A DNA stretch of 64,000 nucleotides from Selaginella moellendorffii. Lineage: Eukaryota; Streptophyta; Lycopodiopsida; Selaginellales; Selaginellaceae. The notes under the pieces were generated by a model, which was not told the origin of the DNA, made no database searches, and saw only the letters and a list, made by a program, of their open reading frames with translations. Position numbers and translations under genes: made by a program. Below, one piece after another: positions 40,898 through 52,600 of the stretch. The stretch's first letter is position 1, and every line of letters begins with the position of its first letter. The DNA is taken from positions 2,559,290 through 2,623,289 of the forward strand of contig NW_003314267.1 of the NCBI RefSeq assembly GCF_000143415.4, written 5' to 3'.

Positions 40898-42460
40898 AGA
40901 TGCTAGAACAACAAACTCATCAGAAACCTGAGAAGAGAGTGGAGAAGGAAGAGGAGCTCAAGAAAGGGCATCAGCCATAGCACTCCTTGGGTGATGAACA
41001 ACATCAAAAAATCATATATATGAAGTTTCAAAGCCTACTGAGCAGTATGACCAACTAAGTTCTTCCGCTTCAATAATGAAGTAACGGTAGCATGGTCACC
41101 TTCAAGTAATGTCCAAGAACCATGTAGATATACATGAAGTTTCTCGAAACCCCAGACTGCTGCTAAACACTCTTTCTTTATTGTGGAGTAGTTCACCTTC
41201 ATTGGTTGTAATATACAGCTTATATATGCAATGGGATGGTGCTAATCAGGCACACTCGGGCTCTTTTGCATCAACACACCTCCAAGACCAATGTTAGAAA
41301 CATCCACACGCAAAACAAATGGTTGAATATAGTCAGGATACGCTAAAACCGGAGGAGTTGTCAATAGCTCTTTGAGATCCACAAATGCTTGCTCACAATC
41401 ACGAGACCAGATGAAAGATGATGTTGATGACTTTAGCAACGCTCACAACTCACATCATTCACACACTTCGGAGTAGGGAACTTTATAACAGCCACAAATT
41501 TGTCAGGATCAACTTGCAAATCCTCACGAGAAATAATCCAAGGACGTGTTTGTGTCCTTGGACCCAAACATGCACTTCAATCACTTCAGCTTTAAACCAA
41601 CGTCCCGTAGCTTATCCAACACTTTACAAATATCACAAATGTGCTCCTCCCATATCCCCTCTGAGTGGATCAAGACATTATTAATGAAGTCAGCAGTCAC
41701 CTCCGGCATATTGCAAAGAACCTCGTCCATCATCTGCTGGAAAGTTGCTGAAGCATTGTTCAAACCAAACGGCATCACCAAGAACTCGTACAAACCAAAT
41801 GGTGTACGAAAAGCAGTCTTAAGAATATCTTCTTCGGCCATCGGTACTTGCCAGTACCCAAAAGCAAGATCTAGCTTAGTGAACTAATGAATTCACCCCA
41901 CACGATCCAAGAGATCAGCAACGTGAGGAAGAGGGTACACATCCAGGATCATCACTTTATTTAATGGACAATAGTAAATGAAGAAATAAATATTCCCATT
42001 AGGCTTCGTCACAAGATGAGGTTTACATGCCCAAGGACTCCATGACTTTTGAATAACACCCTTCTCTAACATCTCCTTGACATTTTCCCGTAAAATCTTG
42101 ATTTCTTTGGGTGACCGACAATGAACAGGAATGTTGATTAGACAAGCATCCAGGGTTGGAATCGGATGATGTGTGGCAATCTTGGCCCCAGACGATAGGT
42201 CAAATTCAAAGAGATCAGAATACTCCTTCATAAGCCGATCAATTGCTACAACACAAAGATTGTCAGAGGGATTGAAAAAGGGAAGAGCAGAACAAGACAA
42301 AAACATAGAAGGAAATAGTGGGGGAACAAAAGTAATAGAAGCAGAGGTGGAAGTAAAAGGACAAAGAGGTACAGAAGTGAGAGGAATGGATGAAATATAA
42401 AGAAGTATGAGACAAAGGGGAGAAGCCTCAAAGTCACACTTGGCATGATTGTGCTGCAAC
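40898..42460 (-). pseudogene. Gypsy-2 reverse transcriptase / RNase H remnant
   Basis: Fragments in several frames: YFFIYYCPLNKVMILDVYPL (41893-42459), MAEEDILKTAFRTPFGLYEF with VMPFGLNNASATFQQMMDEV (41581-41841), and the RNase H start FIWSRDCEQAFVDLKELLTT (41242-41439). The catalytic motif reads FINN rather than FIDD, and stops split the frame. Homology to gypsy-1 shows the order. Confidence 0.78.
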
Positions 42461-42539
42461 TAATCCATACCAAGGATGAGGTCAAAAGCTTGACTCGACA
42501 CCACCCACAATAATTGCAACTCAAGCTTGAGATCGCCCA

Positions 42540-43773
42540 CACGCACAACTAGGTCCACCTCATGCCGTGCATATGCATGTGTATGGCCATTGCCATAAAG
42601 AATGAAAATTGGTTCTGCCGCACGACGCAAGTGTAGACGGCAATGTGTGGCAACAAGTCAAGCAATAGAAATAAACTCGAGCCTATATCAACCATCACAG
42701 AGAGAATAATAGGAAACCTCATGTTATAAAAATGTGTTTGGAAAGTAAACACTGGATGAACCAGTGCCAAGTGAACCCCTTGATGATACTCCCAAAAGAA
42801 AGATGAGAGGTCACTAACTTATTCGAGCAAGGTCCCTCCGTTACTCACGCAACTCCTTATTTCTTAAATGCATCTCAGTGTCCAAACCTTCCATTGCAGC
42901 AGCACCAACATGACATTGTTGACGCAAAGGTCTCCACCCAGGAAATGGAGGTCGCCAATCTAGAGAACACCCATAATGCCGATAAGTATGATCAACTTCA
43001 TCACATACCCAGTAGTGAATATCACAGCCATGACCACGTCCTCACCCTTGTCCTTGGACTCGAGCAACAGTAGCATCAACCTCCATTGGAACAGGACCAT
43101 CGCAAATAGGAAGGGGAGCGGAAGGACGTGCAGCGAAAAGTGGAAGAGGCAACGTCTCATAACATTGTTCCAAGCGAAGAGTATCGTCAAAGGTGGCAGG
43201 AGAAAGTGCATGCCCAAGTTCGACAAGATCTTGACAAAGTGTTGGCCACAACATTTTTAGCTTGATCCACTCCAACATATTTGGCTCTACATGAAGCAAA
43301 AAACTTCGGAAACGAATACTAAATTGCCTCACCGACTCAGATGGCCCTTGGCAAAAATGATGCAATTGTTAGAAGGCATAATCACAATTGTCGGCATATC
43401 CAAATGTGTGTTTGAAGACATCTGGGAGAACACTTCAATCCCCACGAGTGGCTATGCTCAAACCATTGTACGATTGCAATGTTGTCCCTTGGAGACATGT
43501 GGGAAACTCATGCAAATGTCAAGCATCATCCCAAGAATGATATATGGCAATCACCGTGAAGTGATCGAACCAATGGTACACATCATCCCCAGGATTCCCA
43601 CAAAAGAACTCCAGCCGAATGCGAGGATTGGCACCAAGAGCAGGAGGAGTTGTACCATATGCCGTGAACGCTGCTATTAATTGAGTTTGGTTGTTCAATT
43701 GCAAGTGCATAACATCAAGCAATTGTACCAACTGTTGCTCCAAAGTCAAAGGAGGAGATTCCTGATCTGCCAT
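42540..43773 (-). pseudogene. Gypsy-2 gag and protease remnant
   Basis: Gag begins at ATG 43773 (MADQESPPLTLEQQLVQLLD) and runs through ALGANPRIRLEFFCGNPGDD to VYHWFDHF, then breaks by frameshift. A second part (43042-43365) holds FRSFLLHVEPNMLEWIKLKM and ends RVQGQG. A zinc-knuckle-like Cys/His stretch follows, then the protease with FPIILSVMVDIGSSLF, in which the catalytic Thr of DTG is changed to Ile. A purine-rich leader full of TAGATC motifs lies upstream to the LTR. Confidence 0.78.
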
Positions 43774-44010
43774 GAAGATGAATGAAAAGGAAAGAGCAAA
43801 ATAAGAGAAATGATAAAAAAAATAAGCTAGAAGGAAATGGAGATCTAGATAATGCAAAAAGCTAAATCTAAACCAAAATCCTGAAAGGAAAGAACAAAAG
43901 AAAGGAAATGGAAAAACTAGATCTAGACGATGCAAAAGCTAAATCTAAACCAAAATCTCAAATCCAATCACTCCTCAGGGACAATCAACAGTGCCCTTCA
44001 TCTCCACCAA

Positions 44011-44282
44011 TATGAGTGTATAGAATATGGAAAGGGAATACAGAAAATGTGCATCTCAATTAGCCTAAAATCCTTAGCTTATATATAGGAGTGAGTGGTC
44101 CGGATTGAAACTAATTCAATGGCTACTAAAATCCCATTACGTTAATATTAATATACAGACAATAGTATAAATAGAAAACTTATATGCTTAGATTATATAA
44201 GTAATGTTGGTGAATAGTTTCCCTTTAAGAAATGATAATTTAGGGAAAGAAGTATATTGTAGCTGTACACTTGGCCCTCACA
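44011..44282 (-). repeat. Gypsy-2 5' LTR with 96-bp insertion
   Basis: Homologous to 26977-27152 except for about 96 AT-rich bp at 44160-44255. It ends CTTGGCCCTCACA followed by ACAT, the target duplication. Confidence 0.78.
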
Positions 44283-44392
44283 ACATGGAACACAATTTTA
44301 TATACTATATATTAGTTCATTCTTTAAAAGATTCACAAACTCTTAGTTTAGATTTAGTAGAACTTAATTTAAAATTAACTACTTAAAGTCCT

Positions 44393-44998
44393 TTAAGAAT
44401 ATTTATTATAATTTAGAAAATATAAATTTCACATTTCTAAGTTTTATTAAAATGTTAAATAAATAAATAGAAATATTAAATCCATCTCTAAAAATATAGC
44501 AATCAGTCTTGACATGATATAAAGTGTTATAAATATTTATATACAAATATTTAGATAATTTTTTTTTCATAAAACTCATATTGTGAGTGCATGTCGCAAA
44601 TGTAACTTTGGGTATCAAAAATTATTTGTTGGCTAGTCCTTTCAGATATTTTGTCTTTACTGTCATAACGGCAAAAAGTCAATATTGCTTGTCCCTTTTT
44701 TAGTCTCTTCAGAAGCTAGTTCAGAAACTAGCTTAGGCAGAGACTAAAAATGGGATAAGCAATAACTTGTGATACCCAAAGTTACATTTGTGACATGCAC
44801 TCACAGTATGAGTTTTATGAAAAAAATAAAATTATCTAAATATGTGTATATAAAAATTTATAACACTTTATATCATGTCAAGGCTGATTGCTATATTTTT
44901 AGTGATGGATTTAATATTTCTGTTTATTTATTTTACATTTTAATAAAACTTAGAAATATGAAATTTATATTTCTAAATTATAATAAATATTCATTGAC
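44393..44998. repeat. 600-bp fold-back element
   Basis: Arms of about 220 bp (44393-44612 and 44776-44998) are near-perfect inverted copies, so the same 70-residue frame appears on both strands. The central 160 bp also contains a weaker palindrome (GAAGCTAGTTCAGAAACTAGC). It is AT-rich, non-coding and directly adjoins gypsy-2. It looks like a MITE or fold-back transposon. Confidence 0.75.
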
Positions 44999-45002
44999 TT
45001 GC

Positions 45003-45325
45003 ACTTGCTAGTGTTAGGAACCCTTACAATATTGAGTTTAGTCCCTCAATATTCGTCAAATGATAGCTTACTATGTCTAACAAACACCCTCACTATTATA
45101 TATCTTGTATTAATCCTATTTGGTCCCAATTACTATTTATAGAAAGTGTCTAGATTTGTTAATTTGGCATATTGACAGAATGTAGAGATTGTCTTGAACA
45201 TAATAGTGTTCGTCCCGTGTCCAAATTCACAATCTAGTGCCATTCCATAATTAATAAGTTTTAAATTAGTCCCAGAGACTAACTCCTGGTACTAAAAAAG
45301 GCTAAGGGTGAAAGCCCAAAGCATG
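45003..45325 (-). repeat. Degenerate inverted copy of a segment of the 32.7-kb element
   Basis: Shares blocks such as CACTTGCTAGTGTTAGGAAC, TCTAGATTTG and GACTAACTCCTGGTACTA with the reverse complement of 33050-33345. It is a fragment of the same LTR-like family. Confidence 0.65.
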
Positions 45326-45329
45326 CATT

Positions 45330-47470
45330 CTTGAAAGCCCTCATGCAAGATGATCTGATGTTGAATTCTTGTTCTTCTTGAGATTGGACTTTTTTGAGGA
45401 ACACTGCCAGCTGTGTGGGGAAGAGGAACCAAGGGGGACTTTCATCCAGTTCAGCAGTTGAAGAGGCTTTGGAGGATATTAACACTATAGACACCCCCAA
45501 GAAAGTTTGTCTCCTTGCCAAAAGGTTCCAACAGCTCTAGAGAAATTCCCTTGCTTGCTAAAAGCTGAAAAACTTACCGCCCTAGCACTATTTTCTTCAC
45601 TTTTCCCTGGTAGCCAACATCTTTACTTTCTTCAAAGAAGGCTTCTTTTCCCTTGCTAATGTCTCCTGCTACTTACCCAAGCTTAGAGGTCATGGTTCTG
45701 TTTGGAACTTCTTTTCTTCCATCTGGAGGGGCATGGTCACTACTTTCTTCATGCAAGACTTCTTTTCTCCTGATTAACGACCTCCTCCACCAACGACACT
45801 CCAGCAGTAGACTCAGTCTCTTTATGTTTCTGGGAGTTGCTTTCTTAATTGATGACCTCTTTTTCATGATTCCCTGGCTCAAAATGTGGCAACAAGGACC
45901 CTATTTCTTGATCATAACACCATGACATGGCTCCCTTAGTGATGGTAGCAGACAAGAGTGGACAACGTGCCTGGGTGCCTGTCCATTTGTATATTCAGCA
46001 ATTCTTCTCAAATGAGAGGTGTTGCTCCCCAAAGTCGATGGAGTTATTGCCTAATTGCTCCAATGTCTCTACTCATCTATGGCTCCCATGTCTAGCACCA
46101 AAAATATTCTGCTGATTGTGTACCCTCCAGACACAAATGAGCAATGAGCTCTCTATGTGGCCTTGATCAGCCCCCCTGTTAGCAATTTCCACTTATAACA
46201 GCTGGTCCATATCCTTGGCTGACAACTTCAATTTCCCCAGGGATTTTTTGTGGATAAAAGTATGTGTGAGGTCAATGAGCACAAATGCCAGTCACTGGCC
46301 CACACTCCTTTGTATTCAGACACAATCTAGTCCTGCTTTTTCCCATATAAGCCAACAAGAAAACTATCCCACGTTGGTAGGCTGAAGTTAAGATTGCCAT
46401 TTCTGATTGAGGCTCTGAGAGCTCTTTTAGTGGTTGTTGGACCTCCATGATAAATACCTCCCACTCATCATCAACCTCGTCCAACTCACAAGGGGAAAGA
46501 TCTCCTTATTCATTAACTTGGAGTTGTCACCCTAGCCCTTGGGTTGGTGGGTGATTGCAAATCTCTTTATAGCCCTGGCCACCATAGACAATTTTCCAAG
46601 GTGTAAATCTTGGCTCGATCACCCTAGGGAACAAACTTCAATTGCTTGGTTTGCATTGTTGGACGAGCTGGAGGAGCCGCTGCTAGTGTTGGCTTAAACT
46701 GAGAGTCTCCACCATCTCATCTAGCCCAGTCAGACCTAGTCTCCAAATCACATAACTTCATGTCTATATGCAGAGCATATGACATAGCTTGATGGACTGA
46801 CATTGGGCTCATCTGAGCAATATCCACCACCATTGATGTCAGGAGGGAAGCTATGTATTTCTGTGTAACTGTTTCCTCAGGAATGTTGTTGACTGCATAG
46901 TGAGCTTGCAACCACTGTTTGTTGAATTCTTGCAACATTTGAGCTTTGGTCAGTACGTGATGTTGCAAACCTTGTTAAAAGGTAACTCACCCACAATGAC
47001 AATAATGAACTCCTTCCCAATCTGGAAAAGTGTTTGCTCTTTCCAAGCTAAAGAACCATTCTGAAGCTAGTCCCTTGAGATGCAAAGCCACAAATGGAAC
47101 ATTATATTCCCCTGGATGTCCCCTATAGTTGAACTAGCACTTGAATCTCTACAGCCAATCAGTTCCAAGCATTGACACATGGGACTGGGACAAAGGTGGC
47201 ACCATTGCAGCCGAAATTGCTACCACTGAGAACTAAACAGAGCCGGTGAGAATAGCCCATTCCACTATGGTAAAGTTGTCATAAATGTTCCTAAGGTGGT
47301 TGGCAGAAGTGTCCATTGGGATGAGGTGGCTGATGATGGAGGAGGCTACAATGGTATTCTTGAAGTCACAGACACAGGAATTCCCCATGACTCCATAAGC
47401 AAGACCTTCCTGGTTCTGTGTAGGGCTCCAGTGGTGAATGAGGATCTTGGTTTTATATGGCATTGCGTTT
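45330..47470 (-). pseudogene. Degenerate retroelement gag-like remnant
   Basis: Minus-strand fragments with many stops. The clearest gag-like parts are GHPGEYNVPFVALHLKGLAS followed by EWFFSLERANTFPDWEGV (about 47010-47130), and MLQEFNKQWLQAHYAVNNIP (46717-46968). Upstream is MGNSCVCDFKNTIVASSIIS (47233-47463). Further downstream (45330-46500) are charged frames I cannot assign, perhaps the region leading to protease. The lineage is not clear, and it differs from gypsy-1 to -3. Confidence 0.5.
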
Positions 47471-47793
47471 GGGTGGTTTTATACATGTGTATGTGGCGAC
47501 TCTTGACGGTTGATGAGGATGGGTGATGTGGCTTTAGTGATGTGGACCTTGTTCTTCCCGACAAGGCTGACACTCTATCCCCGCTTGATAAAAGAGTTTG
47601 AATATTAGCCTTCAAATAAGAAACAAAACCATGGCAACTGTGGCCCACTCAACCGACAGCCTCCTCTTGCAAATTACTTACGAGTCGCCTTTGGAGGATG
47701 GCGCTCTTCTTTTTTCTCTGTCGTCGTCTTGGAGATTTAGGGCAAACATGGCAGCAGAAGCAATGGTGCTCCATAGGGTTAGGGCTCGAGGCA

Positions 47794-49469
47794 ATGGATG
47801 ATGTGTTTTCGACTCCCGTGCGCATTGTGTACGTGCATCCGGCGGAGGAGCGTGGTAGGAATGTGGACGATCTGCGTGCCAAGGTAGCATTCCGGGCCGT
47901 GCCATCCGACATCAAGAATTTGGGCGACCTTGTAAACTGGCTCAAGACAGTTCTTAAAGTGGACGCGGTCCTTAGCTCCAAGGGATGGATGGAAATTCCT
48001 ACGCCAGATCCTGGCGCACACCTGCCCCCAACATTCGAGCTTCATCTCCGCAAGGCGCTCTTCACAGGTTTGATGTTGTTTGGCATGCTACTGTTCTCAT
48101 ACATTTCAAATAGATGCTTCTGATAACAGCAAGGAATGGGCTCGCACAGTGTTACAACCATTTCCGTTTGCTGTTCTCGACGTTGCTGGCTTGCGGAGAG
48201 CATTGGAGGAGCCACTCCCTTTGCCGCTTCCTGTTGGTCCTGCTACATATGCAACTCTGGACCCGAGCTATGCTACTCAGTTCATTCCGACCAACCAGTA
48301 CCCCGCCGAGAGAATATCCGGTTGCGTAACAAACTTCATGAACTCGAGAGTGGCGCTTGGCATGTCCGAGAATCTGCTGCAAAGTATCTGGGACTCGGCA
48401 TTTTGCAACTTGTGGATGGAGCTGCTGTATCTGTCGGAGATTACGAGCATTCAGTTCAACCGGAACGTCACCGACCATTCTGGTGCTTCAACGACAAACG
48501 TCCGTCCTGATTTGCTGCTTTGGATCTTGAACAGGCTGTGCGTCACGTTCGAGGAGAAACGGGTAACTTTGGAAGAGGCGTACCAGGACCTGATAAATAA
48601 GCTTGGCGTACTTCCACCACAGTACTATGGACCCGTCCAGTGGATAGTTGGGGTCGCATTAGCAGGTCCGGAGATGGCGGGGTGGGCTATGAGACAGGGG
48701 CAGACACTAGATGATCTGTTTGGGCGCTAAAACATGGGGTCACTCAGGGACAAGACAACATGCTTACGGCTCTCCATCAACTTCCTTCGGATTGCCTTGA
48801 CAATTTCAAGCATCTACTCCAAGCTGAATTTTCTGCCGAGGCCATTCAACGTGCTTCCTCCCGCCTTTTACGGTTCTCTCAGTCAGATAACCAGGACTCT
48901 GCGGATCGTCTATCCTAAGGTGATCAAGGAGATTCGCCCCTGGTCGCAGCACGTTGCGGAGGGATTCACTACGACGGCTTTTGTGACGCAAGCGTACGGG
49001 CTTGGCGCTGTGGGGCTGGTGTCAGGGGTCGTCAAAGTGAGGGCTGAACGATACAATGTGGTCATTCAGTCGGTGGGATACGAGCAGATGATTTCCAGCG
49101 AAGAGGACTTGTGGCCGGCCATTCAGAGTGCACTTCACGGCCTACATGCGTTGCACCAGGCAGGCTTGGTTCATAGGGACATCAGATGGAAAAAACATCC
49201 TCAAGCTTCCTGCTAGTAATGGGAGCTGGATGCTTATCGATCTTGAGACAGTGTGGAAGACAGACTGTACGCCCAGTTGCTGGCTTCGCGCCTGGGACGA
49301 CAACACATTGGTCGATGGCGTCTACACGCGGTCCTCCGATCTGTATCTTGTTGGAAGGCTTATGGAGAGCTTTCGTGACCTGTCACCCGAGGCCAAGGAG
49401 TTTCAGGCTAAGCTTTTACGGCACGAGTTCCTGAGTGCTCAGGAAGCGCTCCATTACTTGTCGCGTTGA
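47794..49469 (+). pseudogene. Kinase-like gene with frameshifts
   Basis: Exon 1 (47794-48067, MDDVFSTPVRIVYVHPAEER) joins exon 2 (48114-48730) in phase through a 46-nt intron. Exon 2 encodes a 200-residue region ending TLDDLFGR then a stop. The following sequence stays coding but in other frames: LTALHQLPSDCLDNFKHLLQ, then EDLWPAIQSALHGLHALHQA and LVHRDIRW, and after an A-run at 49189-49194 the frame shifts again to ASNGSWMLIDLETVW and LYLVGRLMESFRDLSPEAKE. The HRD catalytic loop and a D-L-E in place of DFG mark a protein-kinase fold of the type found in Crinkler-like or FunK1-like proteins. At least three frame breaks (about 48725, 48915, 49192) suggest a pseudogene, although sequencing error in the A-run is possible. 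The ATG at 47698 is an alternative start in the same frame. Confidence 0.65.
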
Positions 49470-49498
49470 TGGAAATGGGAAGTACCGGTTTTAGGGTT

Positions 49499-49526
49499 CT
49501 AAACCCTAAACCCTAAACCCTAAACC
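49499..49526 (+). repeat. Short interstitial telomere-type tract
   Basis: TCTAAACCCTAAACCCTAAA and one more unit, just downstream of the kinase-like pseudogene. Three to four CCCTAAA units. Confidence 0.8.
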
Positions 49527-49696
49527 GCGGTTTCACACCTTTGCCGCGGGAGAAGCTAAGCCCTAGGAGGACGTGCGCGAGGAGCCCTAAAGCGGAGAGG
49601 TAAAAACTCAGCTTTGTATCTGGTTTGGGTTTATTAATTTTTCTGTTTGCTTTGAGTTATACTTAGAATATACCATCTATTTGTTGTTATTCATTC

Positions 49697-52600
49697 CGAT
49701 GGCCCTATTATTTAGCTACCTTACCGCTCCCCTCTTTGGAGCATCCACTTTCACCAAATCAGAGTGGTTAGGAATCCACCCTTGGGGAAACATTGCCTTT
49801 CCCACAATCTAACACATTAGTGTTTTTGGCCTAACTTTGCCATTTGGATTCTTTCTCATGATTCCCATGGCTCTTTTCTTAGCCACTAGTCTTTTGCTCT
49901 TATCCTTGATTGTTGCACCCAGCAACATAGGATCGCTACCTCCACTTTCGAGGTTTCCTTTTAGTTTCAAGCAAACACTTTGCTTTTGCCAGGTCCAGAG
50001 GGTGTTCACCCCTAATACGTCTCTTTAGCATTTTCTACTATGGGCTTTATCCACGGCCCAACTTTTGAGACCCTCCCTTGGATCTCTTATAGAGACTACT
50101 TTCTTCGGACTTACTATGCCATAGTAGTGACATAGCTCATTTTCCATAGGTGCTCTACCCACTTGGTCACCTTGACCAAGCCACACCATTATCAATAGTT
50201 CAAATCAACACTTTGAACTAGGAATCATATCCCTTAACCCAAACAAAGACTTTGTCCTTGTTTAGCCACAAGATCACCTAGTGATCTCATCTTGACCCCT
50301 TAATAGGTCTACCAATAGGAACTAGGTCTTCCAGACCCTTCTAAGTTGTTGACTATGACCCCGGGGGCATCCCCCACACTTGGCGGTGCGCCCAAGCCAG
50401 CCCTTCCGGCCAAGGATCCATAGCAACTGAGACTGGGTGTCCCCATCTTATTCACCACGTCCTTGGTGCCCTTTGCACCAAAGTGTTCAAGTTAGATATG
50501 CCGAGCTTTCACTCTAAGTAATCTAACTGTGCATCACGACTCCGAGACATCCCCCGCTTGGCGGTGTGCCCAAGCCAATCTCCTCACTGAGAGTCCATGA
50601 CCACCGAAATATGAGTGTCCTCATATTCCAAACCATCACCACGCCTTAGTGATTTGGGACTCGAACCCAAGCACTAGAGGGTTGGGACTCGAACCCAACC
50701 TTCGTATATGCATCTACGGACAGCATCACCCTAGATGCCTGGCGTGACTCCCCACGCCGGTGCACCAACTTATACTTAAAGAGCGCTATAAATCACAGCT
50801 TAGGAACCTAGTTCCCCCACACTGCCAAGTCCTCTCACTTGACACGTCTGTGATTATGCATGGACTCCTCCATGTTTGGCCCCCTGGCCCACCCTTTTGA
50901 AGTTATCACCTTCAACTAGGGTATTTGTTCCCCCGTCTTGCCAATCTCGCTTGGTAAGTCCTCCAACCACCGTAACATGGTTCCTGCATAAGCGTGAAAG
51001 TCCTTGACCATCGACTTTTGTTCAAAACCCTCTCTTTGAACACTCGGGAACTACTTCCCTAACCTTGATAGTCTTGCCTCATGGCAAGTTTCAAGACCAC
51101 GCTTCTTGCTGTGCCACTCTGGTTTCGCACGTTCCATGAACCATTTACACTTGGCCTTTCTAGGTACTAAGCTACCTAGAATCGTCTTTGGGAACCTTGA
51201 AGGAACTTTGTCCCTTAGCTTGTTAAAGCCTTTCTTTTCGCAAGCTTTCTAGTTGCCATATAGTCTAGTATGGACAATTCCATATTTTAGACTCTCCATG
51301 GCATCACGGTTACTAGCAATAACACCCTCGAGCCCCCATTTGATTCTCCACTCCCAACTGGCATAACCACCCTTGGTTATGCCTTTCAATTTCTATAGTT
51401 TGGTTCTATCCCCTTACTACTTGTTTTTAGCTTCACACCTTTCCTTCGGTCATTCTCCTCTAGACTAGGAGGATAACTTTGCACTTTCTATCATGCCTTA
51501 GCAAATATTCTTATGGATGAACCTACCCAATAGCCTAGGGAGTGGTTCCTCAATTCATGTATGCTCACCTTATAATCCCATACACCGGGATTAATGTTGT
51601 TGCTTATGGGCCTTTACATGCCCATCACTAGCCTTGCCAAAATTCCATCTTTGGCTTTGTCCAATTTGGGTTGACAGTCTTCTCCCGTCTCCGCAACCTT
51701 GGACATTTGGATAGCACCTTTTATCCATTATTCGCTAGGGACTTAGTCCCTTGGGCTTTATCTATTGCCCTCGCGACATCAAACACCACCTCCCGGTATC
51801 CTAGAGTGTTTTGGTGTCCCAAATGATGGCCTGTTTGACAATGAGCATTCCCTTTTATGACATTGACTTACTATATCGCAACATAAGCAATTTATCCCTC
51901 ATAAGGGTATATTTAACTTCTTTATGCCATTAAGAAGTCTTGGGTAGCTACCTTCTACCAGTTTGACCAATTATCTTGCACCTTTTGCTTAGTTGCCTCA
52001 TAGTTGTCAAGTTCTACAACTCATTGTTGGTGCTTCCACACCTCCATCATTGTTTTGGTCACCACACTCTACTATATGCCTTCCAGCTTAGGCTATGCCA
52101 TTCCCATTTCCGTTAGGATTCCTTTTGGCAAAGGGTTTTTATGAACCCACCAACATAACCTCAAGGTATCACACTTTGGCACATTTGGTGTCTCCACACC
52201 ATTGGCCCCACAAGCCTATCCTTATGACACTACTTATTAGTGTCTAGGTCTTTGCCAAGACCAATACAGTTGTGCCTCATGCTAACTATCCATTAGCACT
52301 GCACCATAATGTTTGTCTCCAACTCTGGGCCAAAGTTGCTTTCTTCTGGGAACATCTTTCTCACAACTTTAGTATAGCACATTCTGCCATCAATGAGATA
52401 TCTCCTGTTCTCATACTTGGATCTTATGATCCTCCCCATACCTCATGGGGCAACATACACCTCAGTCTAAATGCTTCAACTAATCCCTTAGGACCATTCC
52501 TTGACCCCACTTGAGTCATCCAGCATTTTTGGACTTCGCTAAACCAACGACCCATAAAATCCTATTTTTGAGGTGCCAGCTCACTCGAATACAACTTCAT

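Larger units (their letters stand above)
26977..44282 (-). mobile_element. Gypsy-2: Ty3/gypsy retrotransposon split by a 12-kb DNA transposon
   Basis: LTRs at 26977-27152 (3') and 44011-44282 (5') enclose minus-strand gag-protease (42540-43773), RT/RNase H (41240-42460) and integrase (39827-40897). The integrase C-terminal end lies beyond the large insertion, at 27185-27373. A 4-bp flanking duplication ACAT is visible (26973-26976 and 44283-44286). Removing 27374-39636 and one CTTG restores continuity with gypsy-1. The integrase frame is still open, but gag and RT are broken (for example FINN instead of FIDD in RT), so the copy is inactive. The right LTR carries a 96-bp insertion at about 44160-44255. 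Confidence 0.87.

Noticed and set aside
44769-45011. 80-codon frame nearly identical to one on the opposite strand at 44406-44618
   Set aside because: The similarity comes from the inverted arms of a fold-back repeat; AT-rich with no protein features.
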